Source of the DNA: Mesostigma viride | Taxonomy: Eukaryota; Streptophyta; Mesostigmatophyceae; Mesostigmatales; Mesostigmataceae | DNA length: 64,000 bases | Assembly: GCA_009746045.1 (NCBI GenBank) | Contig: RPFO01000175.1 | Span: 5,665,414-5,729,413 of the forward strand | Reading direction: 5' to 3' | In this document: in pieces, positions 20,896 through 31,600 of the stretch | How positions within the stretch are numbered: the stretch's first letter is position 1 | Layout of the letters: every line of letters starts with the position of its first letter | Program-made: the position numbers and the translations under genes | The notes under the pieces: model-generated | Seen by the model: the letters and a program-made list of their open reading frames with translations, nothing else | Told to the model about the DNA's origin: nothing | The model's database searches: none

Positions 20896-21538
20896 TAAAA
20901 GGGCCCGAAGATGTTTTACCACGGGGATCCCGCGGTATCCGCCTTAACCAATATTTTGCCAAACAAGAGGCGATGTCCGCCAAGATTGACGAACTTTTCT
21001 CGATCCTCAACGAGGGCTCTAACGATTCCGCTGCAGTTGGCGGTGGTCACCAGTATCCCGTGAAAGCGATTCTCGATGCCGCTAAGAGCAAGGTTGACAA
21101 CAAGACGCCCATGCTTTATATCGAATGGGAAATGCCAAACAAGAAAGGCATGATAAAAGGCCGACCGCTGCCAGTGGGTGACCCTGGAGGATGCCATCAA
21201 CTGCGCCAAGCTCGTGGACGCGTTTGTTGACGTCTTCTCCGTGGACGTCCAATTAAGCACGCGCCGCCCATCTCTGGTGCCGAGCTCGGGCGTGCGTGGG
21301 ATGCTGTCAAGCTGATCTATGGGCTTTCGACTGCAAAGGACGAGGAGCCAGACGGGTCGTGGGATGGGCTTTGTTTGGCCACCCGCCTCGCACACGGAAT
21401 TAAGAGAAAGGCCGAGGGGGGCGATGCTGGACTGGCAGTAGCGAAGATGGTCGGATCTCGCCAGAAGGGCGAGTCTCGTGAGAAGGTCGAATCTCGTGAG
21501 AAGGGCGAGTCTCGTGAGAAGAGCGACGACATCCGCTG
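20896..21538 (+). pseudogene. Unidentified ORF in three frames
   Basis: Good coding-like composition in three consecutive frames: GPEDVLPRGSRGIRLNQYFA, SAKIDELFSILNEGSND and LYIEWEMPNKKGM up to about 21165; then WVTLEDAINCAKLVDAFVDV to about 21250; then HAPPISGAELGRAWDAVKLI, ATRLAHGIKRKAEGGD and a run of GESREK-type repeats (GESREKVESREKGESREK), stop TGA at 21536-21538. Two frameshifts separate the parts, near 21170 and 21250. No family was recognised; a decayed mobile-element ORF is possible. Confidence 0.4.
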
Positions 21539-21597
21539 AGAATTATGTCGGCATGTTGTGGCAATCCGCACCCCTCCTCAGCGGTTGTGAGGTTTCT

Positions 21598-21883
21598 CTG
21601 TTGTGGAGGGTCGGGGCAAAATTGGCCAGAAATATATAGAAACTATATCCAATCTATCTGGACAATTTTGCCCCAGGGGGTGACATTTCCCCGTGGGTGT
21701 CACCACACTTTGCATCACACCTTGACAAAGGGGCGCCCCAGTCCCCCCCACCATTTGCAGTTGTGCGGTGTGTGTGGAGGGTCGGGGCAAAATTGGCCAG
21801 AATATAGAAACTATATCCAATCTACCTGGCCAATTTTGCCCCAGGGGGTGACATTCCCCCGTTGGTGTCACCCAAAGCAAGTC
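21598..21883. repeat. Tandem pair of a twin-hairpin repeat
   Basis: Two copies of about 170 bp. In copy 2 GGGGCAAAATTGGCCAG (21784-21800) pairs perfectly with CTGGCCAATTTTGCCCC (21826-21842) around a 25-bp loop; copy 1 (21613-21629 with 21658-21674) has the same hairpin with one stem mismatch. Each is followed by a second hairpin, GGTGACA...TGTCACC. Both arms and the spacing are conserved while the sequence between copies differs. Confidence 0.85.
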
Positions 21884-22669
21884 AGCCCAGCGGTGACGGG
21901 TGATAGTATAATTAGATGTGTGTGGCAGGTGGCAGCACCTTCTCAGCCCCGGCCACGGGATTTTGTGGGTGGGTGACAGGCGTGCTTGGTTGGTGTCCTT
22001 GGCCAGCACGTGGCCCTCTTTAGCTCCATAGCAGGTGCCACGTGTCATCATATGATTGGTTGCTACTTTGTGGCGGTCACTTGGTGGCCTGAATTGGGAT
22101 GACGGAATGATGATGGAATGATGATGGAAAGTTATACTTCATTAATTAATTAATTAACTAAGTAGCCAGATTAGTCTGGCATCTGGCCGGGCCGGTGAAG
22201 ATCATGGCTCGACTGGCAAAAAACGTGGTGGAGGCAGTACGTTTGCACACTCGGTGCCATGCCAGCCCAAGTTGGTATGTGGCTGGGCGCACTGCATGCA
22301 GCACAAGAGGTGGCTGCCACAGCGTACGTAATGAGTACATGGCCAAGGCCAACATAACACTAGATTGCTAGTAGAGTAATCAGTGCACTTTCACTTGTGT
22401 TTTCAATCCATGCAGGTGCATGCTCGAATGAAAGACACCAGGGAGAGGAGACATGCTAGGCTGGAATGATTAGCGAATGCAGCAAAACGAGCTGCAACCA
22501 CCGGCATATAGCTGTATAATTGCCTAAACTAACACATCTATGGTTGAACACGGTAGGCGCATCATGGTACATGCATCTTTGTCTTGGTACATGCATCTTG
22601 GTATGACCGGCAAGGGTTTGGCTATTTGCCAACACGTCACTGTAAACACAGGCTTGATATACAGCTGTG
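21884..22669. other. 3' flank of the long minus-strand gene
   Basis: No gene seen. Contains short GATGATGGAAT-type repeats near 22090-22125 and a TTAATTAATTAA run at 22141-22157 that resembles a retroelement tail but has no adjacent hairpin. Confidence 0.5.
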
Positions 22670-25600
22670 CTAATCCTCGCCCTCGGTGATGGCCAAGGCC
22701 CCAGCCTTGGAGTAGACAAAGCTGAGGAACTCTCCCACCGCGGCCTCTGAGAAAGGGGTCCCTGAGTCCGCCCGCTTGTGTAGGTGGTACGAGAGAGCCA
22801 ACAGCAGCTGCATACCATGGCAAGGCACGGAGCAGCGCATAAGGCAATAAGCCCCACCCGAAAGCCACGGGACATTTGTATTGCAGCGATTCATGCTTGC
22901 ATGGTCACGCACATTCAAAATGTTGCTGTGCAAGTAGCGGAAAGTGGCTAACAATCAGGCTTGCTTTCTGGTGCCGAGCTTTGTTCAGCCTGCAGTGGGT
23001 GTGCTGTGGCAGCATGTGCAAACCACAGGTTTATACATACAAGGGTGCACAATTGAGCAGCACGCTGGTGCGACGAAAATAATAGAGCACAAGCCTGACT
23101 GAGCCAGCAGAAGCATTAGGTTGGAGAATGAGCTGTCCTGGCAAGTGTCTCCTGCACGACCCGCAGCCTTGTTTCGCCAAGCTGCCGGGTGTACTAAAGT
23201 TATATGCTAATGCCGCCAGATAAAGATACAAGGTAAGATGAACTGATAACGCTTGTTTGAGTGTCATAGGATGTACATCACGCCGATAGTGCATGCATTA
23301 CAACAAGCATCCCCACTAGACCGGACTGTGGAATCCGTTGCCGTGAAAACCAGTCCATTGAGCAACGCCTACCCAGTCCATGAGGCACTCCTTCCGATGT
23401 ATCCAGCATATGCCTGTCATTATGCTTGGCCCATTACCCAGCATGTAGCGATGATAATTTCACGTTGTAGTATTTAGATATTGTGTGAACTACTGTGCTA
23501 TCAAGACCCTTATTCACTTTGTAGAATTTAGATATTGTGTGAACTACTGTGCTATCAAGACCCTTATTCACTTTGTAGTATTTAGATATTGTGCGAACTA
23601 CTGTGCTATCAAGACCCTTATTCACTTTGTAGTATTTAGATATTGTGCGAACTACTGTGCTATCAAGACCCTTATTCACTTTGTAGAATTTAGATATTGT
23701 GCAAACTTCTTGTGCTATCAAGACCCTTATTCACTTTGTAGTATTTAGATATTGTGCGAACTACTGTGCTATCAAGACCCTTATTCACTTTGTAGTATTT
23801 AGATATTGTGCGAACTACTGTGCTATCAAGACCCTTATTCACTTTGTAGTATTCAGATATTGTGCAAACTTCTTGTGCTATCAAGACCCTTATTCACTTT
23901 GTAGTATTTAGATATTGTGCGAACTACTGTGCTATCAAGGCCCTTAAGTGGATCAGCAAGGCAGCAGCTTACGGGGGAGAAAAACTGTCACATGGCTGTG
24001 TCACGTGGGTCTTAACAAAGGAACAACCGACTCTTGACAGGAAAGCTCCAGGGTCACCCTCGGGGATCGACGCTGACCTTTTCGAACGCGTTGCAGTCCA
24101 GCTGGAGAGGGTGCATCCGGAGCGGGAACTTTTGCACTTCCTGCCCGAAGCAAGCAGAAACGCCACGTCATCAAAGGTGCCACAGTAGCGGAACATCGGG
24201 GCCATGGCGCGCCAGCACAGTGATGTACGGCATGAGAGCCCGTGGTGATGGGGAAGGGTAGAGCTGAGGATGAAAGCGAGAATCAGCGATTGGGATGACT
24301 TCAAACACTATCAGGCCGACATGGAGAGCCACCGACCGGCGCAGTCAAACCAAGAGGGGGACCCCTTGTTACAACTGACCCACCAGTCAAACCAAGAGGG
24401 AAACCCTTTATTGCAACTGACCCTACAGTCAAACCAAGAGGGGACCCTTTATTACAACTGACCCTACAGTCAAACCAAGAGGGGACCCTTTATTACAACT
24501 GACCCTACAGTCAAACCAAAAGGGGGACCCTTTATTACAACTGACCCACCAGTCAAACCAAGAGGGGGACCCTTTATTACAACTGACCCTACAGTCAATA
24601 CCTGCTACACGATTTCCCAACGGAGTAATGTTATAATTTAATTTAATTTAATTTGATACAGTTAAACCAAGAGGGGGACCCTTTATTACAACTGACCCTA
24701 CAGTAAATGTACCATTTGCGGGTCCTTTAAAACTCCCCTAGCATCCACCATCTGGCATTCGCATTGCCAGTATTCGATTGCGTGGCCCTCTCTCATTTTC
24801 ATGATACTTCATCTCAAGGAAGCAAATGGCCATGGGTGACCTGCCGGAATGACCTCGGCCGGCGGTCGTATGGGGACAGGTGGGCCGAAGATAACGCACG
24901 CGCCCCCTGCAGATTACTAAACACCGCTGCGGATAGCCACCGTAGATTGTGGCTGCGGATAGCTAACATAGATACGTGCACTCCAAAGAGTACTTAACAA
25001 AACGTGCATGCATGCACGCACAAGCGTGCGTTTGCAACCGGATGTCTATGCTGCTCGTTCATGTGAACATGCTGCTTGTGCGGTTATGGGCGGGCAGGGG
25101 GGCGGGCGGGCGGGCGGGCGGGCGGATGGGTAACAGTGCGTGTTGGCGGGCGGGTTGGTTGGCAATCGCCCCTCACCGCGTTCTCGTTCACCGCGAACAG
25201 CGCCATGAGTCCCAGGGTGGACGCGTCCAGCTGCGCCGGCATGATGCCCCAGCGCTGGTCGCGAACGATCAAAACAGGTGGGACGAGGTGGGTGGGGAAA
25301 AGCGCAGGACACATGAAAAAAAAAATTATTATTGACAAAGAAGGCGCGCACAATGATGAAAACATGTTGAGTGAAACGCTCTGTGGAAGGCTGATGCCGC
25401 GTCGGTGAAACGCGAAGCGCGGGTAAACGATGCAGGCGCACCCAAGACGAGGCGATGATGCACACTCTCGGAGAAGCCAGAAGACTAAACTATGATCATC
25501 GACATGCGTTCAGGTCAAAAACATGCACTGCACTAGCTTGCGGATGCGAGGTTAAACGATGCACCACCGACTCCATGGTCCCCATCTTCACGATCCGCCC

Positions 25601-28600
25601 CAGGCTAACAGCATGCCATGCCAATTGCCTCCTTGATAAGACATAATCCTGCAAGTGACATATTACTGCAAATGGCCGCCAGGTTGAGAGCACGTGAGCC
25701 GCTACAGTACCTGCCTCCGGGTCGAGAGCATATATTGTTCCCAGCAGTACCTATTCACCGCAGCATTGTTATTGTTCGCCGCAGTACTTGCCTCCAGGTT
25801 CACCGCGAGGTGCTTGAGGTCCAGCCGGGAGATGCCCTCCACTGTGGCCACGCGCTTGAGCTTGCACGCGTTGAGCGTTTGCTCCGTCAGCTTGCGGCCC
25901 TTCTTCATGATGGCCTGCGCACGATGGTACCGAAAACACGGTTTCGAGAGAACGTATTTTTTGGAAACATGAGAACTAGTGCAGCACATCATTCCTAGTC
26001 ATTGGTCCGATGCACAGCGCAGGTAAGAAGGGAAGCACAGCAGAGCAAATCCTCGTCCTCTTTGTGATGCCCAGAGCAGGTAGGAAGGGAAACAGAGAAC
26101 ATGATATCAAGTCCTCCATAAGTGCACAGGTATGAAAAAAAGCACACCCAGTGGGCCCAGTCATGAACAGGCACGCACAGGGATACACACAGCTCCGGAT
26201 CAAACGCAAAACCCTTACACCACAGCCGACATTTCTCGAAAGCTCTTACACGACAGCGCAGCATGACTCTTTTGATACCCATGTGACGTTGTGCGCAGGC
26301 AAATACGGAGCACGTAGTCTCCGAATTATGTTGTAGTCCTTATATAGTCCTCAAAAAGTCCTTCCCATCTCTACTACCCACTTGGAACGAGTTTTCATGA
26401 CCATGAAGAAGGCTAGTTTGGCTGTGCTTCCACAACGGCGTGTACAGGTTTGGGGACATGCAGTGCTACCTTGGAACAACCAGCAACCCTTTGACAGCTA
26501 CTGCCCCGTTTTTGTGGTCTAGCACTGCCACGGCCTCGCTACAGGAACGTGACATGTTCCCAAATAGACTACGCGTGAGCAGGGACCCAGAGATACCTGG
26601 GGTGCAATGTCTGTGAAGAGGTGGTCAGGGGACGGTGAGGAAGTTTTCAGTAGAGCAGGCAGGGATGGCCCAGCACGCATCCGATTCGTGCTACACATGC
26701 ACAAGATTTGTTGTGGCGTTGGGGCGCCATACCACGGCCTTGGTTCCGTACTACCCTGGTCTGCACAATCACGAGATTGGATCAATGGTGTTGGTTCCAC
26801 ACCCCCATGTCATATCGAATGATACCGTTGGTCACGTATCATGGCCTATCATATCGTATGATACCGTATGACCTATGGCCTATCATATCGTATGAAACCG
26901 TATGACCTATGGCCTATCATATCGTATGAAACCGTATGACCTATGGCCTATCATATCGTATGATACCGTATGGCCTATGGCCTATCATATCGTATGATAC
27001 CGTATGACCTATGGCCTATCATATCGTATGATACCGTATGACCTATGGCCTATCATATCGTATGATACCGTATGACCTATGGCCTATCATATCGTATGAT
27101 ACCGTATGACCTATGGCCTATCATATCGTATGATACCTAATGGCCTATCACATCGTATGATACCGTTGGTCACGTATCATGGCCTTGGTTAGGTACCATC
27201 GTCTTGGATAGATACCATGGCCTTGGGTAGCTACGACGGTAGATGGTTACGTACCATGGTCTTTGAAGTTGATAGTTTAGGGGAAATAGTCACGTACCAT
27301 CGTCTTGGGCGTAACGGCTGCCTCGAACACGCACAGCAGGTGGGTGAGCGGCGGCGCCAAGTGGGGGTAGAGGCACTCGGTGACCAGCGCTTGCAGCTGT
27401 GTGTGCGTGTGCGTGTGTGTATGTGTGTGTGTGCGTGCGTGTGTGTGTGTGGGGGGGGGGGGGGGGGGGGGGGGTACTGTCAGAAGTATCGATAGACCTG
27501 CCCAGGAATAAGAAAATAGTTTGGTCAAAGTATTTACATTTGTGGCAGAAATTAGATACTGACTAGACTAGATGTTTTGGGGTTGAACGGAACGAGTTTT
27601 CCGTCAAGGAATCATTAGTCCTTATGTTAGCTGGTTTGCTACTTGGACATCTCTGTTGTGATTGGTCATAACTTGTGTAGACCGCGTGGTGGACACGCGG
27701 TGGACACAAGTGGCGTGTGGTATGCACCCTCTGCTACTGTCCGCTGGCTCGTCCTTTGTATATAATGACGTGACCACTTTCATTTGGGCTCTCTCAATAT
27801 CTCGCATTTGTTTATAATGACGTGAACACTTTCATTTGGGCTCTCTCACTATCTCGCATTTGTATGTAATGACGTGACCACTTTCATTTGGGCTCTCTCA
27901 CTATCTCGCACTGCTTCCAGCAGCTGGCCCTCTGGCCGAGGCCAACATTTTCCAGTGTGAGCAAGTTTGACGTATGATACTAAACGGAATAAATTTTTGT
28001 TGTTCTGACAGGTACACAAGGCCAAAGTGAGCAGGGTGGTGATGAGGGAGGGGGAGTGAAAGAAGGCAATCAAACAGAATGGCACCTTAAAAGGCAAATC
28101 TAAGAAAAAACACAGCAGGCAAAACGGCGATGCCAATTGAGTAGCCGCCCAATGCCCAACGACAGCAGCCCAATGTGTGCCCTGTCGGTTGACGAACACG
28201 CCATGTGGGTGCTATCGGTTAAGCTGCATCCTGGATAGTGGTATCTCGTGGTGTGGCCCTGACGTAGATCATTGGTAGAACATGCCGCATGAGACCAGCG
28301 CTGCGGTGATGGCCGCTGCTGCCCTGCCACCTGTCATATTCTGTTTTAGGGTAAAGGGTTTTAATTGAACGAACTGACTACAGCCCTACACGGTTAGCCC
28401 TATACGGTAGCAAGTGGCCAGATGCCTTTGCACTGCGTGTGGCACAGCCGCACCCCACCCACCCACCCACCCCGTGAATGCTAGCATAAGACCTGACAAA
28501 ACCCCAGCAGCCTAGCCTTTCCCATGTGCCCACCCTACGCCCAGCAGTTGTGGCCAGTCGCCGCGTGGGAAACAACGATGAAGAGGGTCAGAGCTCATGC

Positions 28601-31600
28601 GTGTGCAGCGTTCATGCCAAGAGAGTAAATCGCCCATAGATCGGTAAGGAGTGAGGGGAGGGGGGAGGGGCGAGGGGCGAGGGGCGAGGGGCGAGGGCGA
28701 GGGGCGAGGGGCGAGGGGCAAGGGGCGAGGGGCGAGGGGCGAGGGGCGAGGGCGAGGGCGAGGGGCGAGGGGCGAGGGGCGAGGGGCGAGGGGCGAGGGG
28801 CAAGGGGCGAGGGGCGAGGGCGAGGGGCGAGGGGCGAGGGGCGAGGGCGAGGGGCGAGGGGCGAGGGGCGAGGGGCGAGGGCGAGGGGCGAGGGGCGAGG
28901 GGCGAGGGGCGAGGGGCGAGGGGCGAGGGGCGAGGGGCGAGGGGCGAGGGGCGAGGGGCGAGGGCGAGGGGCGAGGGGCGAGGGGCGAGGGGCGAGGGGC
29001 GAGGGGCGAGGGGCGAGGGGCGAGGGGCGAGGGCGAGGGGCGAGGGGCGAGGGGCGAGGGGCGAGGGGCGAGGGCGAGGGGCGAGGGCGAGGGGCGAGGG
29101 CGAGGGGCGAGGGGCGAGGGGCGAGGGGCGAGGGGCGAGGGGCGAGGGGCGAGGGCGAGGGGCGGGGCGAGGGGCGAGGGCGAGGGGCGAGGGGCGAGGG
29201 GCGAGGGCGAGGGGCGAGGGGCGAGGGGCGAGGGGCGAGGGGCGACGGGCGACGGGCGAGGGGCGACGGGCGAGGGGCGAGGGGCGAGGGGCGAGGGCGA
29301 GGGGCGAGGGGCGAGGGGCGAGGGGCGAGGGGCGAGGGCGAGGGGGAGAGGGGAGAGGGGAGAGGGGAGAGGGGAGAGGGGAGAGGGGCGAGGGGCGAGG
29401 GGCGAGGGGCGAGGGGCGAGGGGCGAGGGGCGAGGGGCGAGGGGCGAGGGGCGAGGGCGAGGGGAGAGGGGAGAGGGGAGAGGGGAGAGGGGAGAGGGGA
29501 GAGGGAGAGGGAGAGGGGAGAGGGGAGAGGGGAGAGGGGAGAGGGAGAGGGAGAGGGGAGAGGGGAGAGGGAGAGGGGAGAGGGGAGAGGGGAGAGGGGA
29601 GAGGGGAGAGGGGAGAGGGAGAGGGGAGAGGGGAGAGGGGAGAGGGGAGAGGGGAGAGGGGAGAGGGGAGAGGGGAGAGGGGAGAGGGGAGAGGGGAGAG
29701 GGGAGAGGGGAGAGGGGAGAGGGAGAGGGAGAGGGGAGAGGGGCGAGGGCGAGGGGCGAGGGGCGAGGGCGAGGGGCGAGGGGCGAGGGGCGAGGGCGAG
29801 GGGCGAGGGGCGAGGGGCGAGGGGCGAGGGGCGAGGGGGGGCGAGGGGCGAGGGGCGAGGGCGAGGGGCGAGGGGCGAGGGGCGAGGGCGAGGGCGAGGG
29901 CGAGGGGCGAGGGCGAGGGCGAGGGGCGAGGGGCGAGGGGCGAGGGGCGAGGGGCGAGGGGCGAGGGGCGAGGGGCGAGGGGCGAGGGGCGAGGGGCGAG
30001 GGGCGAGGGGCGAGGGGCGAGGGGCGAGGGAGAGGGGAGAGGGGAGAGGGGAGAGGGAGAGGGGAGAGGGGAGAGGGGAGAGGGGAGAGGGGAGAGGGGA
30101 GAGGGAGAGGGGAGAGGGGCGAGGGGAGAGGGGAGACGTGGGTCGGATAAGGAACCCTGCGACAGCTACGTTCTGATGATACTTACTGAATGACACCTGC
30201 CTTCTGACGCTACTAGCATAAATTAAGGACCCCTACCTTCTGGTGCAGCTCGCCGTAGCCCCACCCGGCATTCTCCAGTCCCAGCTGATATTTTGCTGTG
30301 CACAATGTGGCACGAGGCACGCAAGGAGGAAAGGCAGGAGGCAAGGTTTTGAGTCAATAATCCGAAAAAGGGCCAGGTGATCTGTCATGAAGTGAAGCAG
30401 CATGGTAGCCGTGGCTTGTTGAAGTGAACCCTGGTCCAATGAGGTGAGTTTTCTTGCCGGCAAATGGTGGGCGTGGCTGCCTTTTGTCAGAAATCAAAAT
30501 GGGAAGGTGGGACTCCACTTCTTATTGCATGTTGTTTCGTGCTTGGAATGTACTCCGTAGGCGCTCGACTAGGTAAGCTTGACTTGGCTCTTGGCTTCAC
30601 CTGCCGCCACCTGGATGCACGCGACGAAGAACTCATGGAGCTGCAGCAGCTTGCCCTTGATCACCTCCTGCAGGTGACGGTTGCCAGCAGGTGCGTGCCG
30701 TGGGAAGGGAGGGGACAGGGCAAAGAAACGACAACACAGATGAGATAAAGCAGACAAAAACGGCGAGCACCCACAGTACACCCATAGTATTCTTTAACAG
30801 CACATTTGAAGCCTAGGGCTTCCATTGGCCATCGCTTTATTGAGCTCGGATGGGGTGGGGCTGGCTGCTTCCGCAAAAGCGGCAGTATGCAAACACGTAT
30901 GCACGCACACCAGGCTTGTAATTTGTATCAGGGTCAAGACCAGACAGCCACTTGACCGGGAGTTCAGGATGCTCATCATTTGCAAGAACGCGGCACATAC
31001 GAAGCAACCACACATATGCGCTCCATTGCCAGGAGCCTATTGAAAAGTTATGTAGTAATGAATAAGAAAGGATGTACCAATACATGGAGCCCAATCCGGA
31101 TTGGCACCAGACGGAGTGGGTATCCAGCACACAGAGAGGATGGATAGCAAATCTAGCATGTCGTCAACTTGCCAAGCGGCAACAGTGTTTGCGGGCATGG
31201 TGCGGCGAGGATCAGCTCACCTTGCCCCCCTTCCTCATGCCGCCGCCCGCCTGCACGATGAAGCATTCGTCCAGCACGCTCGCTGCACCGTGTCAACGAC
31301 CGTCGGACAATGTGCCAGATGAGAAGACAAGGGAAGCTTGAAATTGAGGTACAGTTGCAGGCAAGCAAAGGGCACTCGTGCATGCACGCTCGCTGCACCA
31401 TGTGACTAACATAATTCAACCAGATTTGATATGAAAAGCCAGCCGTTTGTCCGAAAGCAAGCCGTCAGGAGGACAGGACACCAGGAGGGAATGCCTCCAA
31501 TATACAGGTATAGGAGTACAATGCAGGCAAGGATAGTCGTTAGATGGCAATCAGAAACGGAAACTAAGCGGGACCCAACGGCTTCGTCGATCGGAGAGCG

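Noticed and set aside
23470-23945. Possible CRISPR array or repeat protein
   Set aside because: Units follow each other without unique spacers; it is a plain 54-bp tandem repeat in an intron. The same applies to the 34-bp array at 32.7-34.0 kb.
24054-24077. Stop codon at 24054-24056 as the end of the long gene
   Set aside because: Exon O is open to a TGA, but splicing at AAG|GTCAGC joins it in phase to exon P, which gives a much better helix (NAFEKLLLALSYHLH). The GTCAGC donor is non-typical at position +3, so the short end remains possible.
28595-30196. ORFs of about 500 codons on both strands (Arg/Gly-Glu and Pro/Ser-Leu rich)
   Set aside because: They are read-through of the GGGGCGA/GGGGAGA heptamer array, open in both directions, with no start context or splice links.
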